Source: Lachnospiraceae bacterium
GTDB taxonomy: Bacteria; Bacillota; Clostridia; Lachnospirales; Lachnospiraceae
Length of the DNA stretch: 64,000 nucleotides
Assembly: GCA_022794255.1 (NCBI GenBank)
Contig: JAAWEL010000040.1
Span: 1 to 64,000, forward strand
Direction: 5' to 3'
The position numbers were made by a program, and so were the translations under genes. This document shows, piece after piece, positions 50,459 to 59,745 of the stretch. A model generated the notes under the pieces. That model did not search any database. It was not told where the DNA came from and worked only from the letters and a program-made list of their open reading frames with translations. How positions within the stretch are numbered: the first letter of the stretch is position 1; each line of letters starts with the position of its first letter.

Positions 50459-51175
50459 ATGAGATTTTGTGATATTTTTCGTTCGATTGTTTTGCTTGTG
50501 ATGAGTGTAATGCTGTTGGCCGGTTTCACCGTTTCCAGTCAGGGATACAACCGATACAAAGAAGCATTGGAGGATATGAGCCTGGAAGAGAAGGTTGCTT
50601 CCATTCAGGCAAAGGAAGGCTATACCCGGTTGGAGGAGCTGCCGCAGATTTATGTAAATGGGGTGGTGTCTGTGGAGGATCACAGATTTTACCGGCATTT
50701 TGGGATTGATCCCATTGCTATCGGTCGGGCTCTGCTTCATGATATCCAGGCCAGGCGCTACGTGGAGGGAGGAAGCACCATCACCCAGCAGTTGGCAAAG
50801 AATTTGTACTTTACCCAGGAAAAAGAGCTGAGCCGAAAAGTGGCAGAAGTTTTTATGGCTTTTCAGCTGGAGCAGAAGTACAGCAAGGATGAGATTTTGG
50901 AACTATATGTGAACAGTATCTATTTTGGAGATGGTTATTACACAGCAGGAGATGCCAGCCGGGGATATTTCGGCAAGGAGCCGTCAGAGATGAACCAGTA
51001 TGAATGCACCTTGCTGGCAGGGATTCCCAATGCGCCGGGGCGGTATGCGCCTACCAAAAGCCAGGAACTGGCAGAGAAACGGCAGCGCCAGGTGTTAAGA
51101 AGAATGGAAGACTGCGGATATTTGTCTCAGGAAGAGGTGGAGACTGTGGCAGCACAGATGGTGGCTTTGCAGTAA
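50459..51175 (+). CDS. Monofunctional peptidoglycan glycosyltransferase (GT51)
   Basis: A 238-residue membrane-anchored transglycosylase. One N-terminal helix (residues about 8-27) is followed by the GT51 domain with the catalytic Glu in 'GVVSVEDHRFYRHFGID', then 'EGGSTITQQLAKNLYF', 'RKVAEVFMAFQLEQ' and 'KDEILELYVNSIYFG'. It polymerises lipid II outside the membrane. No transpeptidase domain is attached. AAGGAGCGGTGATACC precedes the ATG. A clear terminator follows. Confidence 0.92.
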   Translation: MRFCDIFRSIVLLVMSVMLLAGFTVSSQGYNRYKEALEDMSLEEKVASIQAKEGYTRLEELPQIYVNGVVSVEDHRFYRHFGIDPIAIGRALLHDIQARRYVEGGSTITQQLAKNLYFTQEKELSRKVAEVFMAFQLEQKYSKDEILELYVNSIYFGDGYYTAGDASRGYFGKEPSEMNQYECTLLAGIPNAPGRYAPTKSQELAEKRQRQVLRRMEDCGYLSQEEVETVAAQMVALQ

Positions 51176-51216
51176 CGGTTTACCAGAGCGGTTTTGAAAT
51201 GATTGGACGACAGGAG

Positions 51217-51251
51217 ATCTCCGGCAGGACAGTTGTTCTGCCGGAGATTTT
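51217..51251 (+). terminator. Terminator after the GT51 gene
   Basis: ATCTCCGGCAG (51217-51227) and CTGCCGGAGAT (51238-51248) pair perfectly over a 10-base loop, followed by TTT. Confidence 0.75.
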
Positions 51252-51280
51252 GGTGTGGGAAAAGAGTTTCCGGGTTTCTA

Positions 51281-51309
51281 TTGTTTGAATGGAGAAATTA
51301 TGATACAAT
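51281..51309 (+). promoter_or_regulatory. Promoter of nagB
   Basis: TTGTTT (51281-51286) and TACAAT (51304-51309), 17-base spacer, 77 bases before the nagB start. Confidence 0.65.
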
Positions 51310-51385
51310 AAGAGAACTTAGACAGGTATTTTGGGGGATTTGTGGAGATATCTGACTGCATTTTTTAAGAAAAGGAGACAGTGGT

Positions 51386-52129
51386 ATGACGATTTATTGC
51401 GAGAAGGATTATGAGGCTATGAGCCGCAGAGCTGCAGGGATTATCGGAGCACAGATTATTTTGAAAAAGGACAGTGTTCTGGGTCTGGCAACCGGTTCTT
51501 CGCCCATTGGTACCTATGAGGAGCTGATTCGGCGGTATCAGGCCGGGGAGCTGGATTTTTCCGGGGTAACTTCTGTGAATCTGGACGAGTATAGAGGACT
51601 TTCCGGGGACAATGATCAGAGCTACCGGTATTTTATGGACACGCATCTTTTTGATCATGTCAATATTGATAAGAGCCGTACTTTTGTGCCTGATGGACTG
51701 GGGGAGGATCCGGATAGGACATGCGCGATGTATGATGATATCATCAGCCGGGAGGGGCCTGTGGATCTGCAGCTTTTGGGAATGGGCTACAATGGCCATA
51801 TCGGATTCAATGAACCAGCGGAGTATTTTGAGAAGAAAGTTCACTGTGTGGATTTAACAGAGAGTACAATTGAGGCCAATAAGCGGTTTTTTGAGAAGGC
51901 GGAGGATGTTCCTCGTCAGGCATATACGATGGGTATTGGCAATATTATGCAGGCAAAGAAGGTGCTGGTGATTGTGTCTGGTGAGGGGAAGGCAGACATT
52001 GTGGCAGAGGCCTTTACCGGTCCTGTGACTCCTCATGTTCCTGCATCGATTTTGCAGTTTCATAAGGACGTGACTCTGGTGGGAGATGAGGCTGCTTTGT
52101 CTAAGCTGATGGCTACCCTGAGCAGATAA
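51386..52129 (+). CDS. nagB: Glucosamine-6-phosphate deaminase
   Basis: A 247-residue deaminase converting glucosamine 6-phosphate to fructose 6-phosphate and ammonia. Motifs are 'GLATGSSPIGTYEELIR', 'VNLDEYRGL' (catalytic Asp), and 'LGMGYNGHIGFNEPA' (His and Glu; the Asn form of this motif is normal in Firmicutes). It is the next step after import by a NagE-like PTS and deacetylation; nagA is not in the window. AAAAGGAGACAGTGGT precedes the ATG. The YkgJ gene starts one base after the stop. Confidence 0.93.
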   Translation: MTIYCEKDYEAMSRRAAGIIGAQIILKKDSVLGLATGSSPIGTYEELIRRYQAGELDFSGVTSVNLDEYRGLSGDNDQSYRYFMDTHLFDHVNIDKSRTFVPDGLGEDPDRTCAMYDDIISREGPVDLQLLGMGYNGHIGFNEPAEYFEKKVHCVDLTESTIEANKRFFEKAEDVPRQAYTMGIGNIMQAKKVLVIVSGEGKADIVAEAFTGPVTPHVPASILQFHKDVTLVGDEAALSKLMATLSR

Positions 52130-52130
52130 G

Positions 52131-52784
52131 ATGAGACGGCAGGCAGATATGGCAGAGATCTCGGACGGGAAGCGCTACAGCGCTAATGATCTGGTAAGAG
52201 CAGACAGTGGAGGCTGTGAGGGATGTTTTTCCTGCTGCGAGGGAATGGGAACCTCTGTGATTCTTGATCCTTGTGATGTGTATGAGATGACAAAAGGACT
52301 TTCCATGAGCTTTGAGGAGCTTCTGTCCATGGCATTAGAGCTGAATGTGGCAGATGGGGTGATCCTCCCCAACTTGAGAATGGAGGGAGACAGGGAAAGC
52401 TGTATCTTTTTAGATGAACAGGGGAGGTGCCGGATCCATTCCTTTCGTCCGGGCTTTTGCCGGCTCTTTCCTTTGGGAAGGATATATGAGAATGGCTCTT
52501 TTTCCTATTTCCTTCAGGTCCACGAGTGCAGAAAAAAGAACCGGAGCAAGATAAAGGTGTGTAAGTGGATAGGAGTGCCGGAGCTTCCCCGATATGAAAG
52601 CTTTGTGCTGCAATGGCACGATTTTTTAGGAGAGCTTCAGGAGCAGGTGGGAAATGAACCGGATGGAGAGAGAACAAAAGTGATATGCATGAAAGTGCTG
52701 AAGGTTTTTTATCTCAGCCCCTATGACAGGGAGAGAAGTTTTTATGACCAGTTTGAGGAGCGGATAAAATGCTTCACCTGTTAA
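52131..52784 (+). CDS. YkgJ-family cysteine-cluster protein
   Basis: A 217-residue protein with the zinc/iron-chelating cysteine cluster of the YkgJ family: 'CEGCFSCCEGMGTSVI' near residue 29, then 'CIFLDEQGRCRIHSFRPGFC' and 'HECRKKNRSKIKVCKW'. Function is unknown. It starts one base after nagB, so the two are co-transcribed, though no metabolic link is evident. The stop codon lies at the start of a bidirectional terminator. Confidence 0.82.
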   Translation: MRRQADMAEISDGKRYSANDLVRADSGGCEGCFSCCEGMGTSVILDPCDVYEMTKGLSMSFEELLSMALELNVADGVILPNLRMEGDRESCIFLDEQGRCRIHSFRPGFCRLFPLGRIYENGSFSYFLQVHECRKKNRSKIKVCKWIGVPELPRYESFVLQWHDFLGELQEQVGNEPDGERTKVICMKVLKVFYLSPYDRERSFYDQFEERIKCFTC

Positions 52785-52845
52785 TAAGGATCTGGCAAGA
52801 AACCAGCCCGGATTGTCTGGACGGTTATCTTGCCAGATCCTTATT
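52783..52845. terminator. Bidirectional terminator, 18-bp perfect stem
   Basis: AATAAGGATCTGGCAAGA (52783-52800) and TCTTGCCAGATCCTTATT (52828-52845) are perfectly complementary across 27 bases that hold a smaller CCAG/CTGG stem. It lies between the convergent YkgJ and HExxH genes and overlaps the YkgJ stop. Confidence 0.8.
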
Positions 52846-52846
52846 T

Positions 52847-53395
52847 TCAGATTGTCACATCTACATAACGCCCTTTTTCCACCGGCTTTTCCTCCACCAC
52901 GGGGGTACTCCGAAAAGTGGTTCGGGTGGTGCCCCCAGACATATAGGTTCTGCCACATTCGGGGCAGATTCCTGTGTGGTAGGTGACAGACTGGGAAACG
53001 ATCTCCTGATCTTCTTTTTGTGCCTTGACCCTGGCATGAGCCACATGCTCTGCTTCGTGGGCGCGGATTGCAAAGGCGGCCCGCTCCGGACTGAGACGAG
53101 TGGGGGTTTTAAAGGAGACGCTAGGATCATTGGAGCCGTCCTGATATTTGCGGTTTTTACAGGTTTCACATTCATAGGTGTCAAGATCCGGCCTCCTTTC
53201 CGCTGCCGGACTGCGGCCTGGCTCTTTTGTGGTGTCCTGTCCGGGAAGACGGACCTCTGGGGGAAGCTTTTCTTGCCCTGAGATATTGTCCGGCCCTTCT
53301 GTTTTGATTTGTCTGGTTATCTCTGCCCCCATTCCGTAGGAAAGGGAGCCGGAAGCGTAAAGGGAGGGTCGGTTAATCATGAACGAATCATTCAT
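52847..53395 (-). CDS. Putative HExxH metallopeptidase-like protein (CJM1_0395/SprA-related type)
   Basis: A 182-residue protein. Residues about 75-90 carry a CxxC pair ('YECETCKNRKYQDGSNDP'), then the zinc motif 'AIRAHEAEHVAHARV', and a second pair 'GICPECGRTYMSGGTTRTT'. This order is shared by small uncharacterised Clostridia proteins related to the SprA/CJM1_0395 putative metalloproteases; activity is not proven. The N-terminal 60 residues are polar and disorder-like. AGGAGG lies six bases before the ATG at 53395; the earlier ATG at 53425 lacks a site. It lies downstream of glgCD behind a hairpin, so expression may be separate. Confidence 0.68.
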   Translation of the reverse strand: MNDSFMINRPSLYASGSLSYGMGAEITRQIKTEGPDNISGQEKLPPEVRLPGQDTTKEPGRSPAAERRPDLDTYECETCKNRKYQDGSNDPSVSFKTPTRLSPERAAFAIRAHEAEHVAHARVKAQKEDQEIVSQSVTYHTGICPECGRTYMSGGTTRTTFRSTPVVEEKPVEKGRYVDVTI

Positions 53396-53434
53396 TAGAT
53401 TGCCTCCTGATTGTTGGATAAGCATAATTCTTTA

Positions 53435-53466
53435 AAAGGAGCAGAAAAAATACAGTCTGCTCCTTT
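53435..53466 (-). terminator. Terminator of the glgCD operon
   Basis: AAAGGAGCAG (53435-53444) and CTGCTCCTTT (53457-53466) form a 10-bp stem over 12 bases. On the minus strand the stem is followed by TTAAAG. It lies 28 bases after the glgD stop. Confidence 0.65.
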
Positions 53467-53494
53467 CTGTAAAATACCGGCAGGAATCAATCTT

Positions 53495-54637
53495 TTACAC
53501 GATCTGATGTTTTGCCACATATACAGGGAAGCTGCTGCTGCCTTTGATCTCCTTGTCAGCAGTAAAGGTTACGTTCTTATCTGAGATTATGTACTCTAAG
53601 CTGGCGCCCTTTTCAACCACCGTATCCTGCATCAAAACGCAGTTTTTCACTTTTGCGCCCTTTGCAATCTTAACGCCTCTGAACAGAACACAGTTCTCCA
53701 CTTCGCCCTCGATGACACAGCCATCGGCTGACATAGTATTTTTTACCTTTGCCCCGCCAATATACCGGGTGGGGTTATCATCACGGATCTTGGTGTAGAT
53801 GGAATCTCTGGAAAACAGACCATCCAGATTTGTCTCATCAAGCAGCTTCATGTTCTCGTCAAAATAACTCTTCAAATCACAGATCCGGGCCAGATAGCCC
53901 TCAAACTTATATGCCTGCACATTCAGCTTATCCAGCTGAGGAGCTAAGATATCCCGCTCAAAGTAGGAATGTCCATGGAGATAGGCAGTACTGATCTGCT
54001 CAATCAAAAGCTCCCGGTCCATAATGTAGATGTTCATGGAGAAGTTCTGAACACCACTTTCTTTGGAGCAGATATCTAGCTTTACAACCCGGCCGTCCTC
54101 AATGCCAAAGGAATAGTACATATTGGTGCCGATATCGTTTTTCTTCATGGCGCCTTGCGGAAGCTCGCTCTCGCTGTAGGCGACTGTCACGTCAGCGCCA
54201 CTGGCGATGTGGGCATCCATAAATGCCTTGAAATCAAAATTCACCGCAATGTTTGCATCAGACATTACGACATATTTTTCTTTTTGGTCTTTTAAAAACT
54301 CAAGAACACTTGCCAGCGCTTCCACCCGTCCGGTGTACATCTTGATATTTTTCTGTGCAAAAGGAGGCACAATATTCAGGCCGCCGTTTTTGCGGGTCAA
54401 GTCCCACTCACGGCCAGATCCCAGATGGTCCATCAGAGAGTGATAGTTCTTACGGACGATTAAGGAAACATTGCCGATTCCACTGTTGACCATGCTGGAC
54501 AGGATAAAGTCCACCATCCGGTAACGCCCTGCAAAGGGGATGGAAGCTATCAGACGTTCGCTGACTAACTCCGGAATCAGACTGTCATAGGTATTTGGAA
54601 AAATGATGCCCAGAGCATCTGCATTGGAATTTACCAT
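53495..54637 (-). CDS. glgD: GlgD, regulatory subunit of ADP-glucose pyrophosphorylase
   Basis: A 380-residue GlgC paralogue with a degraded nucleotide-binding start ('[20 protein letters not shown]' instead of the GGxGxRL loop) and a C-terminal left-handed beta-helix ('[20 protein letters not shown]'). In Firmicutes GlgD forms a heterotetramer with GlgC and modulates it. The start overlaps the glgC stop by seven bases. Glycogen synthesis branch. Confidence 0.92.
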   Translation of the reverse strand: MVNSNADALGIIFPNTYDSLIPELVSERLIASIPFAGRYRMVDFILSSMVNSGIGNVSLIVRKNYHSLMDHLGSGREWDLTRKNGGLNIVPPFAQKNIKMYTGRVEALASVLEFLKDQKEKYVVMSDANIAVNFDFKAFMDAHIASGADVTVAYSESELPQGAMKKNDIGTNMYYSFGIEDGRVVKLDICSKESGVQNFSMNIYIMDRELLIEQISTAYLHGHSYFERDILAPQLDKLNVQAYKFEGYLARICDLKSYFDENMKLLDETNLDGLFSRDSIYTKIRDDNPTRYIGGAKVKNTMSADGCVIEGEVENCVLFRGVKIAKGAKVKNCVLMQDTVVEKGASLEYIISDKNVTFTADKEIKGSSSFPVYVAKHQIV

Positions 54638-55839
54638 TGTGCTTCACCGCCTTTCACATTGCTGTTGACCATGGCATTGGGGCCGATCTTGGCACCGTCA
54701 CCGATATACACACCGGAACCTACGGTGGCAACCCCCTTTTCCCCATCAGATGGCATGGCGCCTACCACGGCATTCTCGCCGATCACTACATTTTCTGCCA
54801 CGATACAGTGCTTTACACAGGCACCTGATTTGATGGTGGTGCCGCCCATAACCACGGCATCCTCAACCACTGCGCCTGGTTCTACGGTGACACCAGCGAA
54901 AAGAATGGAGTGCTTTACAGAACCGGATACCCGGCAGCCATCGGTGATCATACAATTCTCAACCACAGCCTCGCTGCTGATGCGGTGGCCGGTCATACCG
55001 CTGTTGCGGCTGTAGATCTTCCAGTTTTCATCAAACAGGTTGATGCCGCTGTGCTCCGGATCAAGAACTTCCATGTTAGCCTCCCAGAGAGAGGAGATGG
55101 TTCCCACATCCTTCCAATAACCGCTGAAATGATAGGCATACATCTGACGGCCATCACGGAGCAGATTGGGGATAATGTTGTTGCCAAAGTCATTTTCTGA
55201 GTTGGGATCTGCCTCGTCCTCAATGAGATACTTTTTCAGGATATCCCAGTTAAAGATATAGATGCCCATGGAAGCCAGGTTTGATTTGGGATTCTTCGGC
55301 TTCTCCTGAAATTCGGTGATCTTGTCATTCTCGTCTGCCACCATCAGGCCGAAACGAGAGGCTTCATCCCACGGAACCTCCATGACTGCCACGCTGAATT
55401 CAGCACCCTTTTCCTTGTGGAAGCGCAGAAAATCGCTGTAGTCCTGCTTGCAGATCTGATCACCGGAAAGGATGATCACATACTGCGGATTGTAACGCTC
55501 AATGAACGAAATGTTTTGATAGATGGCATTGGCGGTTCCCTTATACCAGTCTGAGCCAGAAGCCTGCTGATAAGGCGGAAGCACATGAACTCCGCCGTGC
55601 AGACGGTCCAGATCCCACGGCTGACCATTGCCGATGTATTCGTTCAGAACCAGCGGCTGATACTGGGTCAGGATGCCCACGGTATCAATGCCGGAGTTGA
55701 CGCAGTTTGACAGCGGAAAATCGATAATGCGATATTTGCCGCCGAAAGGAACTGCAGGTTTTGCCAGCTTCTGGGTCAGTGCATACAGACGTGAGCCCTG
55801 TCCGCCGGCAAGAAGCATTGCAATCATTTCTTTTGCCAT
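54631..55839 (-). CDS. glgC: Glucose-1-phosphate adenylyltransferase
   Basis: A 402-residue catalytic subunit making ADP-glucose from ATP and glucose 1-phosphate, the committed step of glycogen synthesis. The pyrophosphorylase loop '[20 protein letters not shown]', sugar-phosphate site '[15 protein letters not shown]' and the beta-helix C-terminus ('[13 protein letters not shown]'-like repeats) are intact. AGGGGGAGATTAAT precedes the ATG. No other glg genes lie here. Confidence 0.95.
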   Translation of the reverse strand: MAKEMIAMLLAGGQGSRLYALTQKLAKPAVPFGGKYRIIDFPLSNCVNSGIDTVGILTQYQPLVLNEYIGNGQPWDLDRLHGGVHVLPPYQQASGSDWYKGTANAIYQNISFIERYNPQYVIILSGDQICKQDYSDFLRFHKEKGAEFSVAVMEVPWDEASRFGLMVADENDKITEFQEKPKNPKSNLASMGIYIFNWDILKKYLIEDEADPNSENDFGNNIIPNLLRDGRQMYAYHFSGYWKDVGTISSLWEANMEVLDPEHSGINLFDENWKIYSRNSGMTGHRISSEAVVENCMITDGCRVSGSVKHSILFAGVTVEPGAVVEDAVVMGGTTIKSGACVKHCIVAENVVIGENAVVGAMPSDGEKGVATVGSGVYIGDGAKIGPNAMVNSNVKGGEAQW

Positions 55840-56112
55840 ATTAATCTCCCCCTGATTATTTGATTGGTGAAGAGTTACAAGATTAGGAACAGAAAAGATG
55901 CCTGTTCGGTTTTTGTATCTTCACCGGTCCAGGAAGCCTGTAGGGCAGGATTCCCGACCGTGATATTAAAATTGTACCACAAAACAGGGGAAACGGGTAG
56001 TGCTTTGTGGGAAAAATTAGTAATTTGGGAATATTTTGACAAGCAGGATAAGAGATTGGATAAAAGGTGACAAAAAGAGATAAATTATTGTGAAAAATGA
56101 TGAAAAAGGGAA
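55840..56112. other. Upstream region of glgC
   Basis: This stretch presumably contains the minus-strand promoter and leader of glgC. I see short possible hairpins in the leader (AACAG/CTGTT around 55884-55905) but no consensus promoter pair and no recognised riboswitch. Confidence 0.3.
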
Positions 56113-56134
56113 GCTGCATCAAGAGAGATGCAGC
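56113..56134 (-). terminator. Terminator of the ChrA/C_GCAxxG operon
   Basis: GCTGCATC (56113-56120) and GATGCAGC (56127-56134) form a perfect 8-bp stem. On the minus strand it is followed by TTCCCTTTTTCATCATTTTTC. It lies 49 bases after the C_GCAxxG stop. Confidence 0.7.
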
Positions 56135-56183
56135 CAGGAAAGAATGTGAGAAAGAGCTGAGGGGGAGAGGTAGGAAAGTGATT

Positions 56184-56633
56184 TCAGGAATTTTTCAGGA
56201 ACTGTTCCAGAATATCGGCGGCGTCAGCTGCCAGCTCGGCACAGGGGCGCCTTTTGTAATACTCCGGAGTGCGGGCAGAAGGAGTAGGCTCATCTGTGTG
56301 ATGGTCCAGGCCTAAAAGTTCCCGGCAGATAATGCTTTTGTTGTGTTCCTTAAAGGTATGGGCCAAATGCTGCACCTGTTCATAGAGTGCCTTTTTTCCG
56401 TCCTGGTCTTTGGGGTCATGGTAGCCCTTTAACAGACCCAGAACTATAAACATACCGCTGACTGTACCGCATACCTCCCGCAGGCGTCCCATACCGCCGC
56501 CGAAACAAGATGCCATGCAGGCGGCTGTTTGCTTATCGAAACCCAGTTCCTCGTGGAAGGCCAAGACCACAGCCTGGGCGCAATTGTAGCCCTCCAGAAA
56601 ATAAGCTTTTGCCAGTTCCTTATGGTTGTTCAT
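56184..56633 (-). CDS. C_GCAxxG_C_C family protein
   Basis: A 149-residue protein named after its conserved cysteine/glycine pattern: 'LEGYNCAQAVVLAFHEELGF', 'MASCFGGGMGRLREVCGTVS' and a C-terminal 'RRPCAELAADAADILEQFL'. The cysteines suggest a redox cofactor or metal; it is often encoded near transporters and redox proteins in Clostridia. AAAGGAGTTTTCT precedes the ATG. It follows the chromate-transporter pair by 48 bases in the same direction. Confidence 0.85.
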   Translation of the reverse strand: MNNHKELAKAYFLEGYNCAQAVVLAFHEELGFDKQTAACMASCFGGGMGRLREVCGTVSGMFIVLGLLKGYHDPKDQDGKKALYEQVQHLAHTFKEHNKSIICRELLGLDHHTDEPTPSARTPEYYKRRPCAELAADAADILEQFLKNS

Positions 56634-56681
56634 AGAAAACTCCTTTCTGTCAGTGAATGTCTCAACATCTCTTTGTTTGTA

Positions 56682-57236
56682 TCAGATGCCGTATACCAGA
56701 ATCCCGGCAATGCCAGATAGGATAATCAATAGGATGGGAGAAAGCTTTTTCTTAAAATGTTTTTTATAGGAGATCATAATGGCTGCTAGAGCAATGGTAA
56801 TGCCTGCCGCCAACATATCAAGCTTTTTGCCGATCAGACAGTGGTCAACTGTCATGTACAGGCCGGTGGCAAGAATAATTCCGATCATACAGGGCTTTAG
56901 CCCGCCAAGTACCGCTTTTATGTAAGGATGATGAAGCATAGATCTTAAAAGTGCGGTGATGAGCAGGATAATCACAAAGGCAGGAAAAATTACGGCAAAG
57001 GTAGCCAGAATTGCTCCGCAAATCCCGGCCTGAGTGCTGCCCACATAGGTGGCCAGATTTACCATGATGGGACCGGGGGTGGATTCGCTGACGGCAATCA
57101 TGGAGGTCAGCTGTTCGTCTGTCAGCCACCCGTAGTTAAGAACAACATCCCGGATAAGAGGAATAGCGCCGTAGGCGCCTCCAAAAGAAAAGCATCCTAC
57201 CTTTAAAAAGCCTAAAAACAGATCCAGATAAATCAT
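56682..57236 (-). CDS. Chromate transporter family, half-size protein (second of pair)
   Basis: A 184-residue membrane protein with about five or six helices and the ChrA signature 'GFLKVGCFSFGGAYGAIPLI' plus 'SESTPGPIMVNLATYVG'. Short ChrA proteins are encoded in pairs and act as heterodimers with antiparallel topology; true substrate in anaerobes is uncertain. The start overlaps the stop of the partner by four bases. Confidence 0.88.
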   Translation of the reverse strand: MIYLDLFLGFLKVGCFSFGGAYGAIPLIRDVVLNYGWLTDEQLTSMIAVSESTPGPIMVNLATYVGSTQAGICGAILATFAVIFPAFVIILLITALLRSMLHHPYIKAVLGGLKPCMIGIILATGLYMTVDHCLIGKKLDMLAAGITIALAAIMISYKKHFKKKLSPILLIILSGIAGILVYGI

Positions 57237-57793
57237 TTTTTTTCACCGCCTTTCATCAAATATGCCGACAGGCTCACTGCTGCGGATATTGTCATCAGGG
57301 CAATGGAGGAAACCTGGATGGAGAAAAGATTTACAGCCAGCATAACAACAAGGGCGCAGAGAAGAATAGCAGAGGAAAGATTGCTTTTCTTCATTTTTTT
57401 TGTCATGGAGATGCCTGCATCCAGAATCAGAAGGCCTACGGCAAGCTTAATGCCCTTAAAGGCATTTGCAAACATTGCCAGCTCTAAAAATCTGTCAAAA
57501 AACATGGAGATTAGATAGATAATCCCCATGGAAGGCAGTATCATGCCTGCAGTTGCAATGAAAGCTCCCAAAAGCCGGGCTTGTTTAAAACCTATATAGG
57601 TTGCTGCATTGATTGCAATGGGGCCGGGGGTGGATTCGGCGATCACGGTGATGTTCATCATTTCATCATGGGTGATCCATTTTTTTCGGTCCACACAATT
57701 GTCCTCAATGATAGAAATCATAGCGTAGCCGCCGCCAAAGGTAAACAGGCCGATTTTTGCAAAGGTAAAAAACAAATCTGAAAAAATATTCAT
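57233..57793 (-). CDS. Chromate transporter family, half-size protein (first of pair)
   Basis: A 186-residue half-size ChrA protein with 'FFTFAKIGLFTFGGGYAMIS' and 'AESTPGPIAINAATYIGFKQ'. Translationally coupled to its partner. AAAGGAGACCAAAG precedes the ATG. Confidence 0.88.
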   Translation of the reverse strand: MNIFSDLFFTFAKIGLFTFGGGYAMISIIEDNCVDRKKWITHDEMMNITVIAESTPGPIAINAATYIGFKQARLLGAFIATAGMILPSMGIIYLISMFFDRFLELAMFANAFKGIKLAVGLLILDAGISMTKKMKKSNLSSAILLCALVVMLAVNLFSIQVSSIALMTISAAVSLSAYLMKGGEKK

Positions 57794-57934
57794 CTTTGGT
57801 CTCCTTTATGTAATGTTTTTATTATAGATTTTTTTATTATTCCGGTCAATGTGAAATTTATCAATGGTATACTAGCATTTTTTTCTGTCTGGTGGTAAAA
57901 TGAATAAAAGTTTCAAAAAAGAGGGGGCATTGGC

Positions 57935-58186
57935 ATGAGTAATAAGAATTTTTGGACTTTATTGATTCTTTTACTGACAGGAATCGTGCTGGGAGGTTTC
58001 TTGGGCAGTCTGGCAGATGGCATCTCATGGCTTTCCTGGCTGAATTTCGGACAGTCCTTCGGGTTAGATGAGCCTTTGGTTTTGAATCTGGGGATGCTTA
58101 TAATCACTTTTGGATTGTCCATCAAGATTACAATGGCAAGTATTTTTGGGGTGGCGGCTGCTCTTTTAATTTACCGCTATATTTGA
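57935..58186 (+). CDS. DUF4321 membrane protein
   Basis: An 83-residue protein with two or three membrane helices ('FWTLLILLLTGIVLGGFLG', 'PLVLNLGMLIITFGLSIKIT', then a short final helix), matching the small DUF4321 family conserved in Clostridia, often near cell-shape or division genes. Its own function is unknown. AAAAAAGAGGGGGCATTGGC precedes the ATG. Confidence 0.75.
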   Translation: MSNKNFWTLLILLLTGIVLGGFLGSLADGISWLSWLNFGQSFGLDEPLVLNLGMLIITFGLSIKITMASIFGVAAALLIYRYI

Positions 58187-58307
58187 TGGTTACAGGATAT
58201 GTGGATGCCGCAGGACTTGTTAAAATCTCAGAGAGAATAAGCAGTAGCGGTTTATCCTATATCCGTAAACATAAAAAGTTTTACAGAGGATACAAAAATG
58301 GTAGAAG

Positions 58308-58334
58308 GTCTGCGGCGATTTGCCGTGAGCAGAC
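58308..58334 (+). promoter_or_regulatory. Small hairpin in the leader of the NCS2 permease gene
   Basis: GTCTGC (58308-58313) pairs with GCAGAC (58329-58334), with an inner GGC/GCC stem. It lies 24 bases before the start codon. The 172-base gap does not match the purine-riboswitch core I know, so a different post-transcriptional element, or none, is possible. Confidence 0.3.
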
Positions 58335-58358
58335 GAACAACAGAAAGGGGACAAAACC

Positions 58359-59732
58359 ATGAATCTGGAAAAAATGTTTCATTTGAAGGAGAATCACACC
58401 GATGTAAAAACAGAGGTTCTCGCTGGCATTACCACCTTTATGACAATGGCCTATATCCTGGCGGTTAATCCTAGTATTTTAAGTGCCACAGGCATGGACA
58501 GCGGAGCAGTATTTACAGCCACAGCGCTGGCTTCTCTGATCGGAACGCTTCTCATGGCAGTTTTTGCCAATTATCCGTTTGTGCTGGCGCCCGGCATGGG
58601 CCTTAATGCATATTTCGCCTATACGGTGGTGCTGCAGATGGGGTATTCCTGGCAGACCGCTTTAACGGCAGTCTTTATTGAAGGTCTTATATTCATTATT
58701 CTTTCTCTGACCAATGTGCGGGAGGCTATTTTCGATGCGATTCCTATGAATTTAAAATATGCAGTATCTGCAGGTATAGGCTTTTTTATTGCATTTATCG
58801 GTCTGCAGAATGCGAAGATCGTGGTGGACAGTGCAACATTGGTTTCCCTGTATTCCTTTAAAGGTTCTGTGGGCGCGGGAACTTTTTCCAGCGAGGGGAT
58901 CACAGTGGTATTGGCGCTGGTTGGGATCTTGATCACAGGAATCCTGTTGATTAAAAAGGTGAGAGGAAATATTCTCTGGGGAATTTTGATCACCTGGGGT
59001 CTTGGAATTTTCTGCCAGTTTACAGGCTTGTATAAAGTGAATCCGGATCTGGGATGCTTTAGCCTTCTCCCAGACTTTTCCAACGGAATTTCTGTGCCTA
59101 GTCTGGCTCCTACGTTTATGAAGCTGGATTTTAATGGGATTTTCACTTTGGATTTCTTTGTGGTGATTTTTGCCTTTTTGTTTGTGGACATGTTTGACAC
59201 CCTTGGAACCTTGATTGGTGTGGCCTCCAAGGCAGACATGCTGGATAAGGACGGCAAGCTGCCTCGTATCCGGGGAGCTCTTATGGCAGATGCAGTGGGA
59301 ACTTCTGTAGGTGCAGTTTTAGGAACCTCCACCACCACGACTTTTGTGGAGAGTGCTTCCGGTGTGGCAGAAGGAGGAAGAACAGGACTGACCGGTGTGG
59401 TATCTGCTGCATTATTTGCTTTGTCTTTGTTTTTGTCTCCTGTATTTTTGGCGATTCCATCCTTTGCAACAGCACCGGCTCTGGTGGGAGTGGGATTTTT
59501 GATGATAACCTCTGTTACGAAAATTGATTTCAGTGATTATACAGAGGCGATTCCTGCCTATATTGCCATCATTGCCATGCCGTTTATGTACAGTATTTCA
59601 GAGGGAATTGCCATGGGCGTGATTTCTTATGTGGTTTTGAATTTGATTGCCGGCACGGCTGTAAAGAAAAAGACCAGTGTACTGATGTATGTTTTGGCAG
59701 TGCTTTTTGTGATTAAGTATATCATGCTGTAA
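58359..59732 (+). CDS. NCS2-family purine permease (AzgA/PbuG type)
   Basis: A 457-residue permease with about fourteen helices. The AzgA-type signature segments are 'TEVLAGITTFMTMAYILAVN', 'ALGLNAYFAYTVV'-like 'LAPGMGLNAYFAYTVVLQ', and 'GVASKADMLDKDGKLPRIRG', 'GTSTTTTFVESASGVAEGGR'. It imports adenine, guanine or hypoxanthine by proton symport. AAAGGGGACAAAACC precedes the ATG. Confidence 0.92.
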   Translation: MNLEKMFHLKENHTDVKTEVLAGITTFMTMAYILAVNPSILSATGMDSGAVFTATALASLIGTLLMAVFANYPFVLAPGMGLNAYFAYTVVLQMGYSWQTALTAVFIEGLIFIILSLTNVREAIFDAIPMNLKYAVSAGIGFFIAFIGLQNAKIVVDSATLVSLYSFKGSVGAGTFSSEGITVVLALVGILITGILLIKKVRGNILWGILITWGLGIFCQFTGLYKVNPDLGCFSLLPDFSNGISVPSLAPTFMKLDFNGIFTLDFFVVIFAFLFVDMFDTLGTLIGVASKADMLDKDGKLPRIRGALMADAVGTSVGAVLGTSTTTTFVESASGVAEGGRTGLTGVVSAALFALSLFLSPVFLAIPSFATAPALVGVGFLMITSVTKIDFSDYTEAIPAYIAIIAMPFMYSISEGIAMGVISYVVLNLIAGTAVKKKTSVLMYVLAVLFVIKYIML

Positions 59733-59745
59733 AAAGCCTGGTCAT

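Noticed and set aside
51386-52129. Apparent loss of the catalytic Asp in the NagB 'GYNGHIGFNEP' motif
   Set aside because: The Asn form is the normal one in Bacillus-type NagB proteins, so it is not a defect.
58187-58358. Purine riboswitch before the NCS2 permease
   Set aside because: I could not find the conserved three-way-junction core or its loop pairs; only a small hairpin is visible.
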